From positions 1-21,472 of the forward strand of contig CAPZDM010000026.1 in NCBI GenBank assembly GCA_948745425.1: a DNA stretch of 21,472 bases, written 5' to 3'. Within the stretch, counting starts at the first letter, position 1. The number at the start of each line of letters is the position of its first letter. Below the pieces are notes generated by a model. That model ran no database searches, was not told where the DNA came from, and saw nothing but the letters and a program-made list of their open reading frames with translations. This document shows, in pieces, positions 15,301-21,472 of this stretch. Both the position numbers and the translations under genes were made by a program. The DNA is from an uncultured Clostridia bacterium (lineage in GTDB: Bacteria; Bacillota; Clostridia; TANB77; CAG-508).

Positions 15301-16745
15301 TTTATGGCATTTCTTACTTCCTCAATCTTACTTCCATCTCTAAAGTCCATATATAAATATGCATTTCCACGTTGTGTTACTATTGCTAATCTATTATTTG
15401 GATTTTCTGCATATATTGTTTCTGCTAAAAGTAATAATGCATCTTTTGCTATTTGAAGTTTAGTCGTTTTTTTTGTAGTTCCATCTTCATTTTTTATTGT
15501 TACTATTCCACCACGAAATTCTTGATACATACTTCCTGTTGTATCTAAACATACAATATAATCTTTTGGATCTGTTAATTGCTTTGATTGTGAAGATATA
15601 TTCATAGTTACTTTTCCAATACCATTACTATAGTAATCAATGTCTCCCTTTTCTACACCTTGTGTAATATCAATTGCTGGTCTTTCTGTTATTCCTTCTG
15701 CATATCCTCCAAATCTATATGCGTCTTTTCCAACTTTTAATTCTTTATTCATAGCATATGTTATAGATTTCTTTTTATTTAAGCTTGTACATCCAAAAAA
15801 CGCTCTATCTCCTATTTTATTAATATAATTTGATTGCGTTACTTTTGTAAGACCTGTACATCCTTCAAACATACTATCATATATAGTTGTACACTTATTA
15901 CCATCAAATTTTAATGTAGTAATTCCTGTATGTCCTTTAAATGCATTATTATGATTTTCTATATTACTTTTAATTGTTAATGTTGTAAGAGGTGGTTTTT
16001 TATCAATCTTATTTCCTCCCTCTTCTACAATGTCTCCTCTAAATGCATGCTCTCCAATATTACTAACACCTGTATTTAAATTTAGTTTAACTAATGATGT
16101 ACAATTATAGAATGCATAATCTCCTATCATTGTAATTGAAGGTGGCAATGTATTTAAATGAGCACTAATTCCCCCTGAGCATCCCTCAATACTATGTGTA
16201 CTACCATCACTAGGAGAACATTCTACATTTGTACATGTATAATTATAAGAAGCTTTTCTTATATTTGTTAATGCACTACATCCATAAAATGCATAACTTC
16301 CAATCGATACACAGCTTGAGCTTGAAGTAAAAGTCAATATTTTTAATGTGTCACAATCTTTAAATGCATTTGCACTAATTGTCATAACACTATTGGGTAT
16401 CACAATTTCTGTCCATCCAGTTGTCCCCCCTAATACAGACTCTTTTCCTATACCAATACCTTTAACTGTATATGTAATGCCATCTATAGATACAGTTTTA
16501 GGAAATGATAGTTTTTTGCTGGTTCCTGAATAACTTTTAACTCTTATGTTATGTGCAAAACCTTTTTTTTCCTCTATATCCTCTGCTTCAAATTCATATG
16601 TAACACCACTTACAGTTACTTCTTTTGTGGGTGTATCAGCAAATGAAGTAAATATATGTTTACTAAATATACCAAGTATCGTCATAATTAATAATATTCC
16701 CAAAATGCAACTCACCATTTTGATGTACTTCTTCATTTCTTTCAT
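12318..16745 (-). CDS. Giant surface protein: BspA-type LRR, vWA, SpaA/Cna-B and DUF11-like repeats
   Basis: The protein has about 1475 residues from ATG 16745; the frame runs back to a TTG at 16760, but GGAGG (16754-16758) is clearly the binding site for the ATG. Order: signal peptide or anchor (about 6-36); BspA-like leucine-rich repeats (85-340, with SIGSYAFYGCSAL-type units); a von Willebrand A domain (about 395-650) with MIDAS residues D401-T-T-G-S405, T508 in GGTNYKAG and D539 in ISDGFP, interrupted by an acidic loop (578-605); a SpaA/Cna-B-like domain (770-890); two DUF11-like repeats (900-1170); a second SpaA-like domain (1178-1285); a last beta domain (to about 1413); then SVKTGE, one hydrophobic helix (1432-1459) and a basic tail. 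It is probably a wall- or membrane-anchored adhesin or pilin-like stalk. Repeated YYIKE motifs mark the SpaA folds. No sortase gene is in the window. Confidence 0.92.
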   Translation of the reverse strand: MKEMKKYIKMVSCILGILLIMTILGIFSKHIFTSFADTPTKEVTVSGVTYEFEAEDIEEKKGFAHNIRVKSYSGTSKKLSFPKTVSIDGITYTVKGIGIGKESVLGGTTGWTEIVIPNSVMTISANAFKDCDTLKILTFTSSSSCVSIGSYAFYGCSALTNIRKASYNYTCTNVECSPSDGSTHSIEGCSGGISAHLNTLPPSITMIGDYAFYNCTSLVKLNLNTGVSNIGEHAFRGDIVEEGGNKIDKKPPLTTLTIKSNIENHNNAFKGHTGITTLKFDGNKCTTIYDSMFEGCTGLTKVTQSNYINKIGDRAFFGCTSLNKKKSITYAMNKELKVGKDAYRFGGYAEGITERPAIDITQGVEKGDIDYYSNGIGKVTMNISSQSKQLTDPKDYIVCLDTTGSMYQEFRGGIVTIKNEDGTTKKTTKLQIAKDALLLLAETIYAENPNNRLAIVTQRGNAYLYMDFRDGSKIEEVRNAINEISPSNGKGSSKYGKKDAYYTSNGGTNYKAGLLTMSDVIMERQAERQRNVYGVFISDGFPTEPQGSLERSIIASSEHLKGVCDAVWAVGIAVQVDENPEPPDEGEGLNPDDDDGEFEEEVIDKSDPARYLKYIRSYWGKEALYHNFPAQEDLDKRFSEFMKSIVEVSTTALSDIQFKSKLNTDIWEFYTGADYQNSEGFNNENGQYATFRIPRVGKEGKQVSYYIKLKDNHREQEAEKLLVSNELTAEYTISGGVFNGEVCNKENGKNALYDKPLYLDWLINAENTNPGKLEIIKTGEGLIKVETKEDGTITPIYGEIGVKGAEFEIYAKEDIYIQENKLYAKDSLVKRIVTDEQGKAQLENLAIGKYYIKEVKAGEGFVLNKEIKEFEIVSQGSDKTIQKVEVKYKNQRQKVNLNGEQGLEIEKIADKKLYKPNEKITYTIKVTNTTQYDMKEIVVEETMIQGKFEDIVSDNIVKAGDRTIGIKELKAGESIELKFVANIENASEKEKVVNKIKAKGKVEIPDPQNPGKTIIKDIEGEDEEVVYISTKDLIIIKEALKKEYEIGETAQYVIKVINNGLTDIKDVLIEEKLLNGKFVYLEEANKNGVNVTLVDSQKVRISKIEPGKTVTLKYEYIVSKETKVAVNEEQNIILENKVTAKGKTEIKDPKDPNKTITKDVEDESTEQIEIQINSSKKGLGVIKKDLDTSKTLQGAIIGLYAGENIKGNGGEVLIPKDTLIEKSTTNAQGKAKYTVDLPIGKYYIKEIEAPKGYMLSEEKIEINAGYRGQEVDEINVSKILTNRKALVDFSIDKTISSISMNGENIRVSDGKLAKLEVKTSDIKKTEIIVKYSIKVRNKSDIEGKAKVLEIVPKGYEVVNAPEYWTTRADGLLETEVTLAGNESKELEITLRWINKEANLGSATNIAKLEMDDDTNTEDDDSQATLIISVKTGEIVSAIIIMMIVASLSICGGIITIVISKMGKGPDIKGINFLKK

Positions 16746-16778
16746 GTCATTTTCCTCCAATTTTTTTATCTTAATTAT

Positions 16779-16807
16779 ATTATAGTTTTTTACTTTCCTT
16801 TTTTCAA
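16779..16807 (-). promoter_or_regulatory. Promoter of the surface-protein gene
   Basis: On the minus strand TTGAAA (complement of 16807-16802), 17 bases, then TATAAT (complement of 16784-16779). The gene start is about 34 bases downstream. Bases 16808-16975 hold nothing I can name apart from AT-rich DNA and a weak AACCC/GGGTT pairing near 16926-16952. Confidence 0.65.
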
Positions 16808-16975
16808 TAATCCAAAATATGCCAAATTTCTTTTGTTTTCTACATGTTTACGGAACTATGCTTTGTGTGATTTAACTTCTTATGTTAAATTTGTGTATCT
16901 TTTTTGTTACATTTATATTAAAATAACCCCAATTCCTTGAGGGACTTAGGGTTTCATTATCTATACCATTTTTAT

Positions 16976-17008
16976 GCGAGCGAAATTTGCTCCTCAAATT
17001 TCTCACGC
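16976..17008. repeat. Imperfect palindrome overlapping the ykvI stop codon
   Basis: GCG (16976-16978) pairs with CGC (17006-17008), and GAAATTTG (16982-16989) pairs with CAAATTTC (16995-17002). A 3-base internal mismatch and a 5-base loop complete it. The stop codon of the ykvI-like gene (17003-17005) lies in the mismatch. On the minus strand it reads GCGTGAGAAATTTGAGG. It may be a terminator without a T-run or a dispersed repeat that supplied the last codons of the gene. Confidence 0.45.
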
Positions 17009-18002
17009 TTTGCACAGATATATTATCTGTAGCATTCCTATTACGCCAAAGATGGGATATACTATGTTGACTAGGTTTGCAAATCCTAATGATGATATCG
17101 GAATTGCTAGTGTACACATTATGATATTGCTAGCTTTGTATATCTTTTGATTGTTTTTGCTTATGTTTGCTAAAAAACTATATCCTTCTGATATTGCTGT
17201 TGTAAATATTGCTATTAGTATTGTTATACTATATAGGTATTTATATATTCCTCCAAATTTGTTTGCCACATATAACATTGGTATTTCTACTTGTTTATCC
17301 ATATTTATTAGTAATAAGTAAATTATTATACCTAGCCCTATGATTATTATGCTTGTTAGTATTGCAACTCCTATACAGCTTTTTTTATCTTTTAAGTGTT
17401 TGTTCATTATTCCTGTTAATCCAATTAGTGTTATACTATTATAACTTGTATATATTATTCCACTAATAATCCATAGAAAATTATTGTTATTTCCTATAAT
17501 ATTTTTATTTTCTATTATATTTATATTATTTATTCCAAATATTATAAATGTAATAATTATTATGGGAATTAATATTGTATTTATTTGTATTATTTTTTCT
17601 GCATTTTTATTAAATGTAAAATAGCATAATATTATCAAAAATAATGAACTTATTATTTTGTTTATATTATATTCCTGATAGAAATACGCAGAAAATCCTG
17701 CTATCATTATATAAAATGAGCTTATCAAAAATATATTTATTATTATCTTTATAATATTTTTAATTTTTTTATTATTTATTATTTTATCTAATAATTCGTT
17801 ATAACTATTTAAATTATATTTTTTTGATATTATTAAAGTTTTATAAACAATTATTCCTAAAAATATTCCAGCTATAATTATTCCTAATATTCCCCATATT
17901 CCAAATGTATAAAAAAATGAATATATTTCTTGCCCGAGACGCAAATCCTGCTCCAATTATTATTCCTATTATCGCAAATGTTATCTTTACAATACCTGCC
18001 AT
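17003..18002 (-). pseudogene. ykvI: YkvI-like membrane transporter gene with a frameshift
   Basis: Two frames together encode one protein of about 330 residues resembling YkvI (COG3949), predicted LeuT-fold membrane transporters of unknown substrate. The first frame starts at ATG 18002 (MAGIVKITFAIIGIII) and reaches GAGFAS; the second continues GQEIYSFFYTFG, which is the expected family sequence GAGFASGQEI. One extra base at about 17936 (minus-strand TCT-C-GGG) separates them; removing it restores a single frame with about nine later helices and the LVNIVYPIFGVIG end. Left alone, the first frame stops after about 50 residues. The second frame could start only at a TTG at 17956 and would lack the first half of helix 1. 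The ATG directly follows the T-run of the upstream terminator, with only GGTGA in its stem as a possible binding site. Recent inactivation or a base-calling or assembly error are both possible. Confidence 0.75.
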
Positions 18003-18037
18003 AAAAAAATCACCATATTTATTTTATGGTGATTTTT
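18003..18037 (-). terminator. Terminator after the GldG-like gene, abutting the ykvI start
   Basis: On the minus strand AAAAATCACCATA (complement of 18037-18025) pairs perfectly with TATGGTGATTTTT (complement of 18017-18005) around a 7-base loop. Two more T follow, and the next three bases are the ykvI ATG. The reverse orientation is also flanked by T-rich sequence. Confidence 0.8.
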
Positions 18038-18052
18038 ATTTTTTATTACCTT

Positions 18053-19540
18053 TTAGTTTTGTTTCCTGTGTTTTCTTTTTATCCAGATTACAATTCCTAC
18101 TATTATTATTATCAAAGGTATAGTGAATATTATTAATTTTACTACTAAATCTTCTGCTTCTGTTGGTGTATATGTTACTGCTGAATGCGTTTTTCTTATT
18201 GTTATTGTTTCTGTTCTTTCTGTTAAGTATGATATTGAGTTTAGTATTAAGTCTTGATTATTATAGAAATATATTGCATTTGCACTTTGGTTGTTTATTG
18301 TTATTGGATAATCTGTTGCAAATAAATTATTTGCATATATTATTAATTGTGATTTTTTACTATCTTCTTGTTGTTCCTCTTCATTTTCCTCTCCTATAGT
18401 TTTAGTTACTAATGCTCCAACTACATAAGATTTTGCCTCTTCTCCATTTGCTACACCTGATGATGCAATTGATAAATCTTTTCTATAAAATGACTCTGGA
18501 CTTGTTGTTAATAATTCTGTTACTGTAACTCCTAGTTCATTTAATTTTTCTTCGTTTTCGATTTCCAGCTTTCCTGAATCTATAAATAATACTTTTCCAC
18601 TTGATGCAAATACATTTGTGATTTCTGATTCTGTACTTAGAGTAGGTATTATTAAATCCTGCTTTTGCATAAGCATTGCTGATGGATCTCTTTCTAATAT
18701 AATTCCATCATTTGAAAGATTAACGCCATATAAATCTAGTATTTTTTGTGTATTAGTTAATGTTCCATTTTCTGAATAGTCTGAAAGCCATAATATATTC
18801 CCTCCATTGTTAACGTATTTTATGATTAGTTCTGTTTCATAGTCTGTGAAATCTGTTGATGGAGATGCTATTATTAAAGTTTTGCAATCACTTGGTATTT
18901 CATTTCTTACTAATAAATCTAATGTATCTATTTCGTTTACTTCACTTTTTAGTGATTCTGCTAATATCCCGAAATAGTCATTTATACCATATTCACTATG
19001 TCCTGTTAAAAAGTATATTTTGGGTGCATTTTCTAATGTAACTCCTAATATTGAATTTGTCATTTTTTGTTCAGTTAAATCTATTTGCTCATATGTTGTA
19101 TAGTCTACAGTAAAGAAATCATAATAGTTTGCTTTTATATTTCTTCCTTCACATTCAAATATAACTGTTTGATATTCTTCATCTGATGATGTTATATTAT
19201 ACTTTTGTGCTAAGTCTGGTCTAGATTCTAATGATACTATTTCTACTTTTATATTATCTTTATATTTAGAATATTGTTTTGCTAGGTCTACTACAGAGGA
19301 ATCTTCTTTATATCCAAACATATATATTTTAATTTCCTGATTTATATCCTTTAATTGATTTTTGGATTCTTCTGATAATCTAAAAAATCCCTCTTTTGTT
19401 AAGTCTATATCTGATATATCTAATACTTGTATACCTAAATTTATAGCTAAATATGCTGCTATTACAATTGCAATTAAAAGAATTGTAAAGCTTGTTTTTC
19501 TTAACCATTTATTTTTTATTATTTCTAGTATTTTTTTCAA
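18053..19540 (-). CDS. GldG-like auxiliary protein of an ABC exporter
   Basis: The 495-residue protein has an N-terminal helix (about 15-35) and then an extracytoplasmic region. That region begins DISDIDLTKEGFFRLSEESK, the usual opening of the GldG/ABC_transp_aux family, and contains PKIYFLTGHSEYG (173-185) and GGNILWLSDYSENG (246-259). A C-terminal helix (about 467-488) ends in a basic tail. In Bacteroidetes GldA-GldF-GldG support gliding; in Firmicutes the same trio occurs without gliding and its cargo is unknown. An insertion rich in Glu and Gln (392-405) sits before the last domain. The start is TTG 19540, supported by GAGGTGAG (19547-19554) at the right distance; no ATG fits. It is the third gene of the leftward ABC operon, 15 bases after the permease. 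Confidence 0.88.
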   Translation of the reverse strand: MKKILEIIKNKWLRKTSFTILLIAIVIAAYLAINLGIQVLDISDIDLTKEGFFRLSEESKNQLKDINQEIKIYMFGYKEDSSVVDLAKQYSKYKDNIKVEIVSLESRPDLAQKYNITSSDEEYQTVIFECEGRNIKANYYDFFTVDYTTYEQIDLTEQKMTNSILGVTLENAPKIYFLTGHSEYGINDYFGILAESLKSEVNEIDTLDLLVRNEIPSDCKTLIIASPSTDFTDYETELIIKYVNNGGNILWLSDYSENGTLTNTQKILDLYGVNLSNDGIILERDPSAMLMQKQDLIIPTLSTESEITNVFASSGKVLFIDSGKLEIENEEKLNELGVTVTELLTTSPESFYRKDLSIASSGVANGEEAKSYVVGALVTKTIGEENEEEQQEDSKKSQLIIYANNLFATDYPITINNQSANAIYFYNNQDLILNSISYLTERTETITIRKTHSAVTYTPTEAEDLVVKLIIFTIPLIIIIVGIVIWIKRKHRKQN

Positions 19541-19555
19541 TTTTATCTCACCTCA

Positions 19556-20236
19556 TTATTTTAGATTTTTTCTTCTTTGAAGAATTATAATTGTTAATAT
19601 TATGCATGCTACTGTAAATGTTAATAATTGTATGGTTTCTTCAATTGGAATAATTCCATTTATGAATTTTTCATATAAATCTATAAAAGATACCATTGAA
19701 AATATACTTGATAAATTCTTAATATACATTGATGCAAAAAAGAATACAAATGTTATTATATAAGCAATTATTGGTTGATCTGTTATACTAGATGCCAATT
19801 CTCCAAAAGATATATATGCCATTGTTAATAGTATAAATCCTAATAGTGTTGTTCCTAATGTTGATATATCTGGAGTTCCAAAATGATTTATTATGGCTAA
19901 GTACATAAATGTAAATATTTCTGTAATTATTACTACTATCATTGCTGCTAAAAATTTTCCTAATACTATTCCTGTTATACTTTTGGGTGATGTCATTATT
20001 AATTGGTCTGTTCCATTTTTTCTTTCTCCTGCAAACATATTCATTGTTAATATTGCTATTATAAAAGTTAAAATGATTGCACTATCATAAAATATGTATG
20101 AAAAATTTAAACTTCCTGAGACATATGTATATATATAAAATATCAAGCTGGATACCTCTAAAAATAGCCCTATAAATACATATCCTATTGGAGTTAAAAA
20201 ATATGTTTTTAATTCTTTTTTTAATACTGCTAGCAT
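19556..20236 (-). CDS. ABC-2 type permease, GldF-like
   Basis: The 226-residue protein has six predicted membrane helices (about 17-40, 50-70, 95-120, 132-152, 156-172, 203-220). It begins MLAVLKKELKTYFLTPIGYV, the amphipathic opening of ABC-2 permeases that couple to the ATPase, and includes the FAGERKNGTDQLIMTSP loop (68-84) typical of GldF. It should form a dimer driven by the ATPase encoded directly upstream; the genes overlap by one base (TAATG), and GGAGG lies 8 bases before its ATG. The GldG-like protein follows, completing the usual trio. Confidence 0.9.
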   Translation of the reverse strand: MLAVLKKELKTYFLTPIGYVFIGLFLEVSSLIFYIYTYVSGSLNFSYIFYDSAIILTFIIAILTMNMFAGERKNGTDQLIMTSPKSITGIVLGKFLAAMIVVIITEIFTFMYLAIINHFGTPDISTLGTTLLGFILLTMAYISFGELASSITDQPIIAYIITFVFFFASMYIKNLSSIFSMVSFIDLYEKFINGIIPIEETIQLLTFTVACIILTIIILQRRKNLK

Positions 20237-21264
20237 TATTTTTTACCTCCTTTTTCATCCTCTTTTTTGTTTTTTACTTCTTTTATTACTTCTCCTTCTT
20301 CTTCTTTTGATTTATCTTTACTTTTTCTACTATAGTTATTTATTAATTGTAAAAATGCATCTTCTAATGTTGCTTCTGTTTTCTTAAGTTCTAATATTGT
20401 TATTTCGTTTTTTGCGAATTTTTCAGATATTTCTTTCCTTATATCCTTGTCTTTCTTCGCAAATATTGTATATTGCTTTGTCCCATCTGAATTTTCACTT
20501 ATTAGTTTTATTTCTTTTATATCTTCTATCTCTTTTACAATTTTATTTATTTTATTATTCATATCCTCTATTGTAATTGTTAAGATATTTTTATTACTTA
20601 CTTTATTTTCCAAATTTTCTGGTGTATCAACTGCTAGAATATTTCCTTTATCTATTATTATAACTTTTTCACATATTTGACTTATCTCTGATAAAATATG
20701 TGAACTTAATAGTACTGTATGGTCTTTTCTTAAAGACTTTATTAGATTTCTAATTTGTTTTACTTGTTGAGGATCTAATCCTACAGTAGGTTCATCTAAT
20801 ATTAATACTTTTGGATTTCCCACAAGTGCTCCTGCCATACTTACACGTTGCTTATATCCTCTAGATAAGTGTCTGTTTAGGGTATTTTGTACTTCCCTTA
20901 GTCCTGTTTCTTCAATTACTCTTTGTACTTCTATTTTTTTATTTTCTCTTTTTACTCCCTTTAAATCAGCCATATAGGTAACAAATTCCTTTACTGTTAA
21001 GTCATTATAAATAGGCACTCCTTCTGGCATATATCCTATTTGGCTCTTGGCCTTTTTAGGTTTTTTATTAATGTCATATCCATCTATTTCTATTTTTCCC
21101 TCTGTTGGTTCAATATATCCTGTTATCATATTCATAGTTGTGGTTTTTCCTGCACCATTTTTTCCAAGAAATCCTACGATTTCACCTTCTTTAATATCAA
21201 AGTTAATGTTATTTACTGCAATAAAATCACCATATTTCTTTGTAACATTCTCTACTTTAATCAA
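20236..21264 (-). CDS. ABC transporter ATP-binding protein, GldA-like
   Basis: The 342-residue ATPase has Walker A GKNGAGKT (34-41), the Q-loop near IGYMPEG (76-82), signature LSRGYKQR (133-140; LSRGY replaces LSGGQ as in many exporter ATPases), Walker B LILDEPT (154-160) and the H-loop H189. A regulatory C-terminal domain of about 100 residues follows. The last 35 residues or so are a run of Lys and Glu (RKSKDKSKEEEGEV onward) with no known role, probably disordered. The start is TTG 21264 with AGGAGG 8 bases upstream; no ATG is better placed. It is the first gene of the ATPase-permease-GldG operon, energising export or membrane remodelling of an unknown substrate. Confidence 0.92.
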   Translation of the reverse strand: MIKVENVTKKYGDFIAVNNINFDIKEGEIVGFLGKNGAGKTTTMNMITGYIEPTEGKIEIDGYDINKKPKKAKSQIGYMPEGVPIYNDLTVKEFVTYMADLKGVKRENKKIEVQRVIEETGLREVQNTLNRHLSRGYKQRVSMAGALVGNPKVLILDEPTVGLDPQQVKQIRNLIKSLRKDHTVLLSSHILSEISQICEKVIIIDKGNILAVDTPENLENKVSNKNILTITIEDMNNKINKIVKEIEDIKEIKLISENSDGTKQYTIFAKKDKDIRKEISEKFAKNEITILELKKTEATLEDAFLQLINNYSRKSKDKSKEEEGEVIKEVKNKKEDEKGGKK

Positions 21265-21297
21265 ATTTGTCTCCTCCTATTTAAAATTGATAGTAAA

Positions 21298-21326
21298 ATA
21301 TTATCACTCTTATTCTATGTTTGCAA
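21298..21326 (-). promoter_or_regulatory. Promoter of the ABC exporter operon
   Basis: On the minus strand TTGCAA (complement of 21326-21321), 17 bases, then TAATAT (complement of 21303-21298). It is placed about 34 bases before the TTG start of the ATPase gene. Confidence 0.5.
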
Positions 21327-21378
21327 TATTTTTCACAAAAAATTTACAGTTTATTTTTATGTTTTTTCGCTAAATCTC

Positions 21379-21407
21379 TTGACTTTGCTTTATATATATG
21401 TTATTAT
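21379..21407 (+). promoter_or_regulatory. Promoter of the tRNA-Arg gene
   Basis: TTGACT (21379-21384), 17 bases, TATTAT (21402-21407). The tRNA begins 14 bases later. It points away from the ABC operon promoter, so the gap 21265-21420 is a divergent control region. Confidence 0.65.
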
Positions 21408-21420
21408 ATTTAAGCGTTAT

Positions 21421-21472
<52 letters not shown>

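Noticed and set aside
16746..16760. Upstream TTG start for the surface protein
   Set aside because: The TTG lies beside the GGAGG that serves the ATG at 16745, so it would be translated only if a different site were used; none is visible.
17003..17956. Intact 317-residue YkvI-like protein starting at TTG 17956
   Set aside because: It would replace the conserved GAGFAS segment with unrelated residues (EQDLRL). The missing segment is encoded just upstream in another frame, so a frameshift explains the data better.

Overview
The window is AT-rich DNA (by eye roughly 70-75% A+T) that uses the standard genetic code, strong AAAGGAGG-type ribosome binding sites, sigma-A-like promoters (TTGACA-N17-TATAAT) and many hairpin terminators. 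Together with the gene content (YkpA-type ABC-F protein, GH25/LysM lysozyme, CvpA, YkvI-like membrane protein, GldF/GldG-type exporter, BspA-like surface protein with a von Willebrand A domain), this points to a low-GC Gram-positive Firmicute, most likely an uncultured gut clostridium. The species cannot be fixed from the sequence.

Bases 1-545 hold no conventional gene. They do hold what looks like a complete type I toxin-antitoxin locus. A 33-residue hydrophobic peptide gene (287-388, +) has its own promoter and a perfect Shine-Dalgarno sequence. It is faced by a perfect-consensus promoter on the other strand (482-510) that should make an antisense RNA of about 90 nt (387-475), ending at a textbook terminator that covers the peptide's stop codon. 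A 12-bp inverted repeat links the 5' leader of the peptide mRNA to its 3' region. The layout recalls the Enterococcus par (fst) locus, but the peptide shows no recognisable sequence similarity to Fst.

Bases 546-5591 hold an HD-GYP phosphodiesterase (+), then a leftward operon MntA-HepT-YkpA in which a minimal nucleotidyltransferase antitoxin and a HEPN toxin overlap each other and the ABC-F gene. A secreted GH25 lysozyme with three LysM domains (+) follows, and then a TetR repressor (-) whose stop codon overlaps that of the lysozyme.

Bases 5592-10320 form a regulon. The tetR promoter and the promoter of a 688-residue MMPL/RND transporter both carry the same TTGACCAAnnGTCA-type palindrome over their -35 box, and the transporter promoter has a second copy downstream. 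The transporter is followed by a secreted protein built largely of xxxLxxG repeats. A 64-residue two-helix membrane protein sits between, with its own promoter and terminator.

Bases 10320-21298 read leftward: an ABC ATPase, an ABC-2 permease and a GldG-like auxiliary protein (one operon), a frameshifted YkvI-like gene, a roughly 1475-residue surface protein, a DUF5711-like membrane-anchored propeller protein and CvpA. The window ends inside a tRNA-Arg(UCU) on the + strand.

Two features run through the whole window. Plus-strand genes prefer T-ending codons and minus-strand genes A-ending codons, as expected from replication-strand bias with the minus strand leading. Several dispersed palindromic repeats, including a GGGACG-TTCTCTTTTCC type often linked to REP-associated transposases, sit in the gaps.
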